Origin: DYIB01 sp049320945
GTDB taxonomy: Bacteria > Pseudomonadota > Gammaproteobacteria > Burkholderiales > Rhodocyclaceae
Reading direction: 5' to 3'
Length of the DNA: 14,100 nt
NCBI GenBank assembly: GCA_049320945.1
Contig: JBMOQT010000065.1
Location: 1-14,100 of the forward strand
The notes under the pieces are model-generated. The model had not been told where the DNA came from and ran no database searches. It saw nothing but the letters and a program-made list of their open reading frames with translations. Shown here one piece after another: positions 5,772 to 13,981 of the stretch; position 1 is the first letter of the stretch, and each line of letters begins with the position of its first letter. The position numbers and the translations under genes were made by a program.

Positions 5772-8700
5772 TCAGGCGACTTTCGCCGCCGCCCGCTCGG
5801 GCTGGCGCAGGGCCGCCAGCAGGCGCTCCCGCTCCTCGCGCGCGTGCTCCAGGCTGCGCAGTTTGATATGCCCGAAGCCGCGGATGTGCTCGGGCAGGCT
5901 CGCCAGTTCCACCGCGCTGGCGAGGTTGGCGGCATCCAGGCGCTGCAGGATCTCGGCCACGTCCTGTTCATACTGCGTGATCAGGGCGCGCTCCATGCGG
6001 CGTTCTTCCGTGTAGCCGAAGATGTCCCACTTGGTGCCGCGCAGATGCTTGAGCTTCGCCAGCCAGCGGAACGCCGTCATCATGCCCGGACCGTAGGCGC
6101 GCTTCCTGGGCTCGCCCGTCACCGGGTCGGGCTTGGCCAGCAGCGGCGGCGCCAGGTGGAAATTGAGCTTGAAGTCACCCTCGAAGGTGGTGTTGATCTT
6201 CTCCAGGAAGGCGGGATCGGTGTACAGCCGCGCCACCTCGTACTCATCCTTGTAGGCCAGCAGCTTGAAGTAGTAGCGCGCCACCGCCTCGGTGAGCCGG
6301 GTCGAGCCCAGCTTCGCCTCGGCTGCGCGCACCCGGTCCACCAGGGCCTGGTAGCGTTCCGCGTAGGCCCGGTCCTGATAGCCCGTGAGGTAGTCCATGC
6401 GCCGCGCCACCAGGTCGTCCACCGTGGGGGCGGCCTTCAAGGGCACGACGTTGGCCGGGCGGGCAAAACGTTCCACCGCAGCCTGATCGTGGGCGGCGCG
6501 GCGGCCCCACAGGAAAGCCTTCTTGTTCGCCTCCACGGCCACGCCGTTGAGCTCGATGGCCTTCATCAGGGCCGCCTCGGACACGGGCACCAGGCCTTTC
6601 TGCCAGCAGTAGCCGAGCAGGAACAGGTTGGTGGCGATGGAGTCGCCCATCAGCGTGGTGGCCAGCCCCGTGGCGTCGATGAAGTCGGCGCGGCCTTCGC
6701 CCACGCTGTCCACGATGGTGCGCTTCATCAGGTCCAGGGGGAACTGCCAGTCCGGGTTCCTGATGAACTCCGAGGTGGGTGTCTCGGTGCAGTTTACCGC
6801 CGCCCGCGTCAGCCCTGCCTGCATCTTCGCCAGGGCTTCCTGGCTGGCCGTGACCACCACGTCGCCGCCGATGATGGCGTCGGCTTCCCCCGCCGCCACG
6901 CGCACGGCATGGATGTCCTCGGGGCGGTCGGCGATGCGCACGTGGGAGAACACGGCGCCGAACTTCTGGGACAGGCCGGTCATGTCCAGCACCGTGACGC
7001 CCTTGCCGTCCACGTGGGCGGCCATGCCGATGAGCGCCCCGATGGTGATCACGCCCGTGCCGCCGACGCCGGTGATGAGGATGTTCCAGGGACGGCTGGT
7101 GTCGGGCAGCGCCGGCTGGGGCGGTGCGCCGAAATGGCTCTCGTCTGCCTCCAGGGCCTTGCCCTTGCGCAGCTTGCCGCCCTCGATGGTCACGAAGGAG
7201 GGGCAGAAGCCCTTGAGGCAGGAGTAGTCCTTGTTGCAGGCCGACTGGTCGATGGCGCGCTTGCGCCCGAACTCGGTTTCCAGGGGGACGACCGACAGGC
7301 AGTTGGATTTCTCGCTGCAATCGCCGCAGCCCTCGCACACCGCCTCGTTGATGAACACGCGCCGGGGCGGATCGATCATCTTGCCGCGCTTGCGGCGCCG
7401 ACGCTTCTCGGCGGCGCAGGTCTGGTCGTAGATCAGGGCCGACACGCCCGGGTATTGGCGCAGCTCCTTCTGGATGGCGTCCAGCTCGTCCCGGTGGCGC
7501 ATCGCTATGCCGTGCGGGAGGTCCGCCTTGGTGTAGGAGCGCGGCGTGCCGTCGGTGACGACGACGATGTTATGCACGCCCTCGGCTTCCAGCTGGCGCA
7601 CCACCTGGGGCACCGTGAGGGTGCCGTCCACCGGCTGGCCGCCGGTCATGGCGACCGCGTCGTTGTACAGGATCTTGTAGGTGATGGGCACTTTTGCCGC
7701 CACCGCCTGGCGTATGGCCAGCAGGCCCGAATGGAAATAGGTGCCGTCGCCCAGGTTGGCGAAAATGTGGCGCTCTTCCGTGAATGGCGCCTGCCCCACC
7801 CAGGGCACGCCCTCGCCGCCCATGTGGGTGAAGGTGGCGGTGCTGCGGTCCATCCAGGTCACCATGTAGTGGCAGCCGATGCCGGCCACGGCGCGGCTGC
7901 CTTCCGGCACCCGCGTGGAGGTGTTGTGGGGGCAACCGGAACAGAAGTGGGGAATGCGCTGGATCGGGATGATGGGCTTGGCCAAGGCCTTCTCCTTCGC
8001 CTCCAGGAAGGCCAGGCGTGCCTTGATGCGGTCCGAGGTGTAGAAGCGGGCGATGCGGCTTGCGATCACCCGGGCGATCAGGGCCGGGGTCAGCTCCCCG
8101 GCCGCCGGCAGCAGCCAGTCGCCGTGCCACACCTTGCCCTGGGCGCCCACCTCGAAGGCCCATTCGCCCTTCTCGTCGAACTTGCCGATGACCCGCGGGC
8201 GCACGTCCTCACGCCAGTTGTACAGCTCCTCCTTGAGCTGATACTCGATGAACTGGCGCTTCTCCTCGACCACCAGGATCTCTTCCAGGCCCTGGGCGAA
8301 CTGGCGCACGCCTTCGGACTCCAGGGGCCACACCATGCCCACCTTGTACAGGCGTATGCCGATTTCCGCCGCCAGCCGGTCGTCGATGCCCAGGTCGGCC
8401 AGGGCCTGGCGCACATCCAGGTAGGACTTGCCACAGGTGATGATCCCCAGGCGCGGCTGCGGGCTGTCGATGATGACCCGGTTCAGCTGGTTGGCGCGGC
8501 AATAGGCGAGCGCCGCATAGAGCTTGTGGTGCAGCAGCCGCTCTTCCTGCACCAGCGGCGGATCGGGCCAGCGGATGTTGAGCCCGCCGCTGGGCATCTC
8601 GAAGTCGTTGGGCAGGGCGATCTCAACCCGGTGGGGATCGATATAGACCGAGGCCGAGCTCTCCACGGTATCGGCCAGCGCCTTGAACGCCACCCAGCAG

Positions 8701-9290
8701 CCGGAATAGCGCGACATGGCCCAGCCGTGGATGCCGAAATCCAGGTATTCCTGCACTCCGGAGGGAGCGAGCACCGGCATCATGACGGCCTTGAAGATAT
8801 GGTCCGTCTGGTGCGGCAGGGTGGAGGACTTGGCCGCATGGTCGTCGCCCGCCACCACCAGCACGCCGCCATGCTTCGAGGTGCCGGCGGCGTTGGCGTG
8901 GCGGAACACGTCGCCGCAGCGGTCCACGCCCGGCCCCTTGCCATACCACATGGCGAACACGCCGTCGTACTTGGCACCGGGGAACAGGTTCAACTGCTGG
9001 CTGCCCCATATGGCGGTGGCCGCCAGGTCCTCGTTGACCCCGGGCTGGAACCGCACATGATGGGCCTCTAGGTGCTTGCGCGCCTGCCACAGGGTCTGGT
9101 CCAGGCCGCCCAGGGGCGAGCCGCGATAGCCCGAGATGAAGCCGGCGGTGTTGAGCCCCGCGGCCATGTCCCGTTCGCGCTGCATCATGGGAAGGCGGGC
9201 CAGGGCCTGATAGCCGGTCAGGTAGACGCGCCCGGCCGTGAGGGTGTACTTGTCCTCCAGGGAAATGGAGGGGGTGGCGGTTTCCGCCAT
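5772..9290 (-). CDS. Indolepyruvate ferredoxin oxidoreductase, single-chain fused form
   Basis: TPP- and Fe-S-dependent enzyme that oxidatively decarboxylates arylpyruvates (or related 2-oxoacids) to the acyl-CoA while reducing ferredoxin. At 1172 aa it matches the fused proteobacterial form, not the separate IorA/IorB of archaea. Seen in order: pyrimidine-binding-type domain from about 20 (GFISGYRGSPLGGLD, 50-64); linker domain about 270-400; cluster-type CSGCPHN (450-456); TPP-binding motif GDGTYFHSG (514-522) with N543 in YNDAVAMTGGQ; cysteine groups C652/C655/C658/C664 and C685/C691/C696 for Fe-S clusters; gamma-subunit domain from about 736 (ITGVGGTGVITIG, 739-751); a C-terminal region typical of the fused form to the end. 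AGGAG lies nine bases before the ATG. All expected motifs are intact. The true substrate is not certain; nearby HPPD and Lrp genes favour arylpyruvates. Confidence 0.93.
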   Translation of the reverse strand: MAETATPSISLEDKYTLTAGRVYLTGYQALARLPMMQRERDMAAGLNTAGFISGYRGSPLGGLDQTLWQARKHLEAHHVRFQPGVNEDLAATAIWGSQQLNLFPGAKYDGVFAMWYGKGPGVDRCGDVFRHANAAGTSKHGGVLVVAGDDHAAKSSTLPHQTDHIFKAVMMPVLAPSGVQEYLDFGIHGWAMSRYSGCWVAFKALADTVESSASVYIDPHRVEIALPNDFEMPSGGLNIRWPDPPLVQEERLLHHKLYAALAYCRANQLNRVIIDSPQPRLGIITCGKSYLDVRQALADLGIDDRLAAEIGIRLYKVGMVWPLESEGVRQFAQGLEEILVVEEKRQFIEYQLKEELYNWREDVRPRVIGKFDEKGEWAFEVGAQGKVWHGDWLLPAAGELTPALIARVIASRIARFYTSDRIKARLAFLEAKEKALAKPIIPIQRIPHFCSGCPHNTSTRVPEGSRAVAGIGCHYMVTWMDRSTATFTHMGGEGVPWVGQAPFTEERHIFANLGDGTYFHSGLLAIRQAVAAKVPITYKILYNDAVAMTGGQPVDGTLTVPQVVRQLEAEGVHNIVVVTDGTPRSYTKADLPHGIAMRHRDELDAIQKELRQYPGVSALIYDQTCAAEKRRRRKRGKMIDPPRRVFINEAVCEGCGDCSEKSNCLSVVPLETEFGRKRAIDQSACNKDYSCLKGFCPSFVTIEGGKLRKGKALEADESHFGAPPQPALPDTSRPWNILITGVGGTGVITIGALIGMAAHVDGKGVTVLDMTGLSQKFGAVFSHVRIADRPEDIHAVRVAAGEADAIIGGDVVVTASQEALAKMQAGLTRAAVNCTETPTSEFIRNPDWQFPLDLMKRTIVDSVGEGRADFIDATGLATTLMGDSIATNLFLLGYCWQKGLVPVSEAALMKAIELNGVAVEANKKAFLWGRRAAHDQAAVERFARPANVVPLKAAPTVDDLVARRMDYLTGYQDRAYAERYQALVDRVRAAEAKLGSTRLTEAVARYYFKLLAYKDEYEVARLYTDPAFLEKINTTFEGDFKLNFHLAPPLLAKPDPVTGEPRKRAYGPGMMTAFRWLAKLKHLRGTKWDIFGYTEERRMERALITQYEQDVAEILQRLDAANLASAVELASLPEHIRGFGHIKLRSLEHAREERERLLAALRQPERAAAKVA

Positions 9291-9331
9291 GGTGGATGTC
9301 TCCTATTCGCAAAAATCGTGTTTTTGACGCC

Positions 9332-9349
9332 GGGAGCGGATCTGCTCCC
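9332..9349. promoter_or_regulatory. Imperfect 18-bp palindrome upstream of the oxidoreductase start
   Basis: GGGAGC-G-GATC-T-GCTCCC: 6-bp perfect arms around a GATC centre, with one unmatched pair. It lies 42 bp upstream of the oxidoreductase ATG. It could be an operator or a hairpin in the 5' leader; no factor is assigned. Confidence 0.35.
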
Positions 9350-9660
9350 CCACGGTCGGATGCCTTGTGGGCGCCCGCCGCACGCGCAGGCTATCACAGC
9401 GCTTGAACGTTCTCAAATCCTTGGAAGCCCCAATACCATCAAGTTGCGCTGTCGCCCGGCCGCGACAATGAACAAACCGGCTCGCCGCCATGGCTCATCT
9501 TCCTCGAAACAAAAGATTATTCAGAACTATCCAGGCAGAGACAGGTCCCAGCGGACTGCGCGTGGCGTCGCGGGCAGACGACAGTTTTTAGTGCGATCTT
9601 CCCTGCACAACCATCCCCTCGCGTCCGCCACCCTAATGATTCCCTTGGCAAAAGCGTTAT

Positions 9661-9676
9661 GGGCACGGCGCTTGCG
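9661..9676 (+). promoter_or_regulatory. Sigma-54 (RpoN) type -24/-12 promoter before bactofilin
   Basis: GGGCACG-GCGC-TTGCG matches the RpoN consensus TGGCACG-N4-TTGCW at all ten core positions GGCACG and TTGC, missing only the first T and the last W. GG (9662-9663) and GC (9674-9675) are separated by exactly ten bases. Transcription would begin near 9687, giving a leader of about 33 nt that contains the AAGGAG ribosome site (9705-9710). Such promoters need an enhancer-binding activator; I could not identify its site upstream. Confidence 0.65.
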
Positions 9677-9719
9677 TAAGTTATACGTTTGTCTTTTCAC
9701 CAGCAAGGAGCGACCAATC

Positions 9720-10298
9720 ATGCTTAACAGGGACGGATTCCTCGGCACCAAACGCGACGACAAGTTCCAGCGGAATCCGGCGCCGAGCGCCGGCACGCCG
9801 TCTGCCACGGGAGTCCAGCCCGCGGCGGCCGGCGCTCCCGAGGCGCGCGGCGCCTCCGCCCAGGCCAAGCCCGCCGTCGAGGAGGTCAAGGGCAACCGCC
9901 TCATCGTCGGTCCTGACATCAAGCTCAAGGGCGAGATCAGCGACTGCGACACCATCGTCGTAGAAGGCCGCGTGGAAGCCACCACCGACAGCCACCTGCT
10001 GCAGATCGCCGAGAAGGGCGCCTTCAAGGGCACGGTGGGCATCGACGTGGCCGAGATCCGCGGCCACTTCGAGGGCGAGCTGACGGCGCGGGAAAAGCTG
10101 GTGGTGTATGCCACTGGCGTGGTGAGCGGCAAGATCCGCTACGGCAAGATCGTCATTGAAGAGGGCGGCGAAGTCTCCGGCGACGTCAGGTCCTTGGCCG
10201 CGGCGCCCGCCGACGAGAAGGCCGGCAGCGATCTGTGGCTGGCCCACGACCAGAAAAACAAATCCCAGCCTCCGGCCTCGGCGACCAAGAGCGCCTGA
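9720..10298 (+). CDS. Bactofilin-family cytoskeletal protein
   Basis: Polymer-forming protein of 192 aa; bactofilins assemble into nucleotide-independent filaments that organise cell shape, polar sites or envelope enzymes. Layout fits the family: a disordered Pro/Ala-rich N-tail (about 15-55), a central right-handed beta-helix core at about 57-158 built of short repeats (NRLIVGPDIKLKGEIS, DTIVVEGRVEA, GAFKGTVGIDVAEIRGHFEG, KLVVYATGVVSGKI, KIVIEEGGEVSGDV), and a disordered C-tail. No transmembrane segment. AAGGAG nine bases before 9720 sets the start; the open frame extends upstream but without a ribosome site. It stands alone on plus, between divergent oxidoreductase and convergent dehydrogenase genes, and no peptidoglycan hydrolase (a common partner) adjoins it. 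Expression may depend on sigma-54. Confidence 0.92.
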   Translation: MLNRDGFLGTKRDDKFQRNPAPSAGTPSATGVQPAAAGAPEARGASAQAKPAVEEVKGNRLIVGPDIKLKGEISDCDTIVVEGRVEATTDSHLLQIAEKGAFKGTVGIDVAEIRGHFEGELTAREKLVVYATGVVSGKIRYGKIVIEEGGEVSGDVRSLAAAPADEKAGSDLWLAHDQKNKSQPPASATKSA

Positions 10299-10307
10299 GG
10301 AAAGACG

Positions 10308-10344
10308 CTGCTCAACCCGGCAGGATCTTGCCCGGGTTGAGCAG
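10308..10344 (-). terminator. Hairpin between convergent bactofilin and dehydrogenase genes, probable terminator
   Basis: Perfect 13-bp arms at 10308-10320 and 10332-10344 (CTGCTCAACCCGG and its complement) with an 11-base loop. The inner arm is part of the dehydrogenase coding sequence (codons for LLNPG near its end) and the loop and second arm cover the last codons and stop. On minus the stem is followed by a modest T-rich tract (CGTCTTTCC), so termination after the dehydrogenase is plausible. On plus there is no T-run, though the stem could still protect the bactofilin mRNA. Confidence 0.6.
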
Positions 10345-11718
10345 GTTGCCCGGATCGAGGGCGTGCTTGATGGCACGCATGACGTCCAGCGCCCCCTCGC
10401 CGTGTTCGGTGGGCAGGAATTCCTGCTTGCCCAGTCCCACGCCGTGTTCCCCGGTGCATGTTCCTTCCATGGCGAGGGCGCGCAGCACCAGGCGGCGATT
10501 CAGCTCGTGGGCGCGCTCCAGTTCCGCGGCGTCCTCGGGATTCACCAGTATGGCCACGTGGAAGTTGCCGTCGCCCACGTGCCCGAGGATGGGCGCGGTG
10601 AAGCCGCTGGCCTCGATGTCGGCGCGGGTCGCGGAGATGCACTCGGCCAGGCGCGAGATGGGCACGCACACGTCCGTAGTGACGGAGCGGCTGCCCGGGC
10701 GCAGTTGCAGGCAGGCGAAATAGGCGTCATGCCGCGCCTGCCACAGGCGCGAGCGGTCCTCGGGGCGGGTCGCCCACTCGAAGGCCATGCCGCCGTGGCC
10801 GCCGGCGATGTCCTGCACCAGCCGCGCCTGCTCCTCAACGCCCGCCGGCGATCCGTGGAACTCGAAGAACAGGGTGGGCGCCTCCTTCAGGCTGGTCTTG
10901 CTGTGGCGATTGACGGCGGCGATGGTGAACTGGTCCAGCAGCTCGATGCGCGCCACGGGTACGCCCAACTGGATGGTTTCGATCACCGTGGCCACCGCCT
11001 CGTCTATGGCGGGAAAGGCGCATACGGCGCTGGAAACCGCTTCCGGCAGGGGGTAGAGGCGCACGGTCAGTTCCGTGATGATGCCCAGGGTGCCCTCGGA
11101 GCCGACAAACAGCCGCGTGAGGTCGTAGCCGGCGGAGGACTTGCGCGCCCGCGTGCCGGTCTTGATCACGCGCCCGTCGGCCAGCACCACGGTCGCGCCC
11201 AGCACGTTCTCGCGCATGGTGCCGTAGCGCACGGCGTTGGTGCCCGAGGCGCGGGTGGCGGCCATGCCGCCCAGAGTGGCGTCGGCCCCGGGGTCGATGG
11301 GAAAGAACAGGCCGGTGCCGTGCAGCTCCTGGTTGAGCTGCTTGCGCGTCACTCCCGCCTGCACCCGGGCGTCCAGGTCCGCTTGATTGACCGCCAGCAC
11401 CCGGTTCATCTGGCTGAGATCGATGCAGATGCCGCCATGGACCGCCAGCACCTGGCCCTCCACCGAGCTGCCGACGCCGTAGGCGATCACCGGCACGCCG
11501 TGGGCCCGGCACAGCTTGACCGTGTCCGCCACTTCCTCGGTGCCGTGGGCGAACACCACGCCGTCGGGCAGGGCGGGCGGATGGGCGGACTCGTCCTTGC
11601 CGTGATGGGCGCGTACCGCCTCCGTGGTGGCGAAACGCTCGGCGAAGCGCGCCCTCAGGGCGGACAGCAGCTCTTCGGGTACGGGGACGCGGGCGCACTG
11701 GCGTTGGGGGGCGTTCAT
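10312..11718 (-). CDS. FAD-linked D-2-hydroxyacid dehydrogenase (D-lactate dehydrogenase / GlcD family)
   Basis: Flavoenzyme of 468 aa that oxidises a D-2-hydroxyacid to the 2-oxoacid, passing electrons to cytochrome c or quinone. Domains: N-terminal PCMH FAD-binding domain, about 45-225, with VIAYGVGSSVEGQ (77-89), PIDPGADATLGGMAATRASGTNAVRYG (from 140) and FVGSEGTLGIITELTV (204-219); C-terminal FAD-linked oxidase domain, about 226-465, with GHVGDGNFH (379-387) and GEHGVGLGK (423-431), the conserved His-containing motifs. Length and motifs match the LDHD-type D-lactate dehydrogenase. Substrate cannot be read from sequence; position 48 bp downstream of HPPD suggests D-4-hydroxyphenyllactate or a similar arylhydroxyacid as an alternative to lactate. 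The ATG at 11718 has only a weak GAGA-type ribosome site, so coupling to HPPD translation is possible. The 3' end is folded into the terminator hairpin. Confidence 0.9.
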   Translation of the reverse strand: MNAPQRQCARVPVPEELLSALRARFAERFATTEAVRAHHGKDESAHPPALPDGVVFAHGTEEVADTVKLCRAHGVPVIAYGVGSSVEGQVLAVHGGICIDLSQMNRVLAVNQADLDARVQAGVTRKQLNQELHGTGLFFPIDPGADATLGGMAATRASGTNAVRYGTMRENVLGATVVLADGRVIKTGTRARKSSAGYDLTRLFVGSEGTLGIITELTVRLYPLPEAVSSAVCAFPAIDEAVATVIETIQLGVPVARIELLDQFTIAAVNRHSKTSLKEAPTLFFEFHGSPAGVEEQARLVQDIAGGHGGMAFEWATRPEDRSRLWQARHDAYFACLQLRPGSRSVTTDVCVPISRLAECISATRADIEASGFTAPILGHVGDGNFHVAILVNPEDAAELERAHELNRRLVLRALAMEGTCTGEHGVGLGKQEFLPTEHGEGALDVMRAIKHALDPGNLLNPGKILPG

Positions 11719-11766
11719 GGGTCGATCTCGCAGAATTTGGCAGGCTTGTTCGAGTTCGATCGAATT

Positions 11767-12870
<1,104 letters not shown>

Positions 12871-12905
12871 AGTTGTCTCTCCGTTTGATTGTTCGATTGC
12901 CGGAC

Positions 12906-12969
12906 CAAATAGGGGTTCCGGCTGTTGCCCCTATAGGCTAAATCCCTGGGCGCGCTATTTGTCCCCTAT
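12906..12969. promoter_or_regulatory. Cluster of ATAGGGG boxes in the hppD / lrp divergent region (candidate Lrp-type operator)
   Basis: The heptamer ATAGGGG occurs at 12909-12915 and, inverted as CCCCTAT, at 12928-12934 and 12963-12969. The first two form an inverted repeat with a 12-bp spacer; the third lies 35 bp on from the second. A further inverted pair, CAAATAG (12906-12912) and CTATTTG (12955-12961), overlaps the array. All lie in the 163-bp gap between divergent genes. Lrp/AsnC proteins bind as multimers to several phased sites and often regulate the divergent neighbour (family knowledge), so the product of the plus-strand regulator is the likely ligand-responsive binder. No good sigma-70 promoter for hppD was found, which would fit activation. 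Confidence 0.55.
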
Positions 12970-12974
12970 CTCTG

Positions 12975-13002
12975 TTGGAAACCGGTGTTTTATTGGAATA
13001 AT
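12975..13002 (+). promoter_or_regulatory. Promoter of the Lrp/AsnC regulator gene
   Basis: TTGGAA at 12975-12980 (4 of 6) and AATAAT at 12997-13002 (5 of 6) with a 16-bp spacer, predicting a start near 13009 and a leader of about 25 nt with AGAGG before the ATG. The third ATAGGGG box ends six bases upstream of the -35, so self-regulation is plausible. Confidence 0.5.
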
Positions 13003-13033
13003 CATTGATATTCACCCTCGGTAGAGGTCATAT

Positions 13034-13519
13034 ATGCCAAAAATGGAACTCGATCGGACCGACCGCCGCATCTTGGAAGTCTTGCAGCAGAACGGTCGCA
13101 TCACCAACGCCGACCTTGCCAATCAGGTCGCCCTGTCTCCGTCCCCTTGCCTGCGCCGGCTGCACCAGTTGGAAGAGTCGGGCGTGATCAAGCGTTACGT
13201 GGCGCTGCTCGATCCCTGGCGCGTGGGCTTGGGATTGCACGCCTTTGTCACGGTCAGCCTGGAAAAGCGCGGCGCCACCCATGCCGAGTCGTTCCGTCGT
13301 GCCGTGGAAGGATGGCCCGAGGTGCTGGACTGCTACGCCATGACGGGCGAAATGGACTATCTGCTCCGGGTCATGGTGACCGATCTGGAGCATTTCTCCC
13401 GTTTCGTCCTGGACCGGCTGCTGAAACACGAGGCGGTGATCAACGTGAAATCGAGTTTTGTGCTCCAGGAGATCAAGCACACCACCGCTTTGCCCTTGAA
13501 TCACCTGGATGCCGAGTAG
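13034..13519 (+). CDS. Lrp/AsnC-family transcriptional regulator
   Basis: Amino-acid-responsive DNA-binding protein, 161 aa, typical for the family. N-terminal winged helix at about 5-60 (LDRTDRRILEVLQQNGRIT, ADLANQVALSPSPCLRRLHQLEESGVI), then the RAM/AsnC effector-binding and oligomerisation domain at about 66-150, including the conserved region GWPEVLDCYAMTGEMDYLLRV (from 93). AGAGG six bases upstream favours the ATG at 13034 over the one at 13043. It is divergent from hppD, and Lrp-type regulators often control an adjacent amino-acid catabolic gene, so a tyrosine- or phenylalanine-responsive role is inferred. The tRNA operon follows 58 bp later with its own promoter. Ligand and direction of control are unknown. 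Confidence 0.93.
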   Translation: MPKMELDRTDRRILEVLQQNGRITNADLANQVALSPSPCLRRLHQLEESGVIKRYVALLDPWRVGLGLHAFVTVSLEKRGATHAESFRRAVEGWPEVLDCYAMTGEMDYLLRVMVTDLEHFSRFVLDRLLKHEAVINVKSSFVLQEIKHTTALPLNHLDAE

Positions 13520-13535
13520 GCAAGCGCGTAAGAAT

Positions 13536-13564
13536 TTGACTTTTTTTCCGGGAAACAGGAAAAT
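13536..13564 (+). promoter_or_regulatory. Promoter of the tRNA-tuf operon with GC-rich discriminator
   Basis: TTGACT at 13536-13541 (5 of 6) and GAAAAT at 13559-13564 (4 of 6) at the ideal 17-bp spacing, followed by TTCGCG before a predicted start near 13571, just ahead of tRNA-Tyr. A GC-rich discriminator is typical of stable-RNA promoters under stringent control (ppGpp), so growth-rate control is inferred. Confidence 0.6.
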
Positions 13565-13577
13565 TTCGCGTTTCGCT

Positions 13578-13662
<85 letters not shown>

Positions 13663-13679
13663 GCAGTTTTTGTAGGTCG

Positions 13680-13701
13680 CCGTCGCAGGAACTTGCGGCG
13701 G
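13680..13701 (+). other. Hairpin in the tRNA-Tyr / tRNA-Gly spacer
   Basis: Arms CCGTCGCA (13680-13687) and TGCGGCGG (13694-13701) can pair over eight positions with one T-G wobble and a six-base loop. No T-run follows. It may be a processing stem for the polycistronic tRNA transcript, or chance in GC-rich DNA. Confidence 0.35.
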
Positions 13702-13722
13702 GGCGGGCTGTAAGTGTGATGC

Positions 13723-13796
13723 GCGGGTGTAGCTCAATGGTAGAGCAGAAGCCTTCCAAGCTTACGACGAGGGTTCGATTCCCTTCACCCGCTCCA
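13723..13796 (+). tRNA. tRNA-Gly (anticodon TCC)
   Basis: Acceptor arms GCGGGTG (13723-13729) and CACCCGC (13786-13792), discriminator T, encoded CCA at 13794-13796. D arm GTAGCTCAATGGTAGAGC, anticodon loop CTTCCAA with TCC at 13755-13757, T arm GGGTTCGATTCCC. The outermost pair of the anticodon stem is G-A and does not pair; the rest is regular. Confidence 0.97.
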
Positions 13797-13827
13797 GATC
13801 ACGGTCGGTTTGTCGGTGTATCGGCAG

Positions 13828-13902
13828 GCCCATGTAGCTCAGTGGCAGAGCACTCCCTTGGTAAGGGAGAGGTCGCGTGTTCAATCCACGCCATGGGCAC
13901 CA
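13828..13902 (+). tRNA. tRNA-Thr (anticodon GGT)
   Basis: Acceptor arms GCCCATG (13828-13834) and CATGGGC (13892-13898), discriminator A, encoded CCA at 13900-13902. Anticodon stem CTCCC/GGGAG, loop TTGGTAA with GGT at 13860-13862, T arm GTGTTCAATCCAC. It stands 79 bp before tuf, as in tRNA-tufB operons. Confidence 0.97.
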
Positions 13903-13981
13903 CGTCCCTCCGATGGACCCGCCGGCAGTGGCCCCGGTGACGTCTTGAGTGTGCAACTGACTTTTTGGAGTAAGTACCGAC

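Larger units (their letters stand above)
9291..9719. other. 429-bp divergent intergenic region between oxidoreductase and bactofilin genes
   Basis: No credible gene is seen here; the short open frames have no ribosome site and no family character. It holds the ribosome site of the oxidoreductase (AGGAG on minus, 9304-9300), an imperfect palindrome at 9332-9349, a poor sigma-70-like candidate for the oxidoreductase (TTGAGA on minus near 9416-9411 with no good -10), and a strong sigma-54 match before bactofilin. Base composition at 9495-9540 and 9584-9600 is less GC-rich than the flanking genes, as expected for a regulatory stretch. Confidence 0.6.

Noticed and set aside
5499..9071. 1190-codon open frame on plus opposite the indolepyruvate oxidoreductase
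   Set aside because: It is the antisense shadow of a high-GC gene: no family motifs, His/Gln/Arg/Gly-rich composition, no ribosome site, and the minus strand encodes a full enzyme with intact cofactor motifs.
9072..9719. Long N-terminal extension of the bactofilin frame
   Set aside because: No ribosome site or conserved content, it would overlap the oxidoreductase 5' end, and AAGGAG plus the family N-terminus mark the start at 9720.
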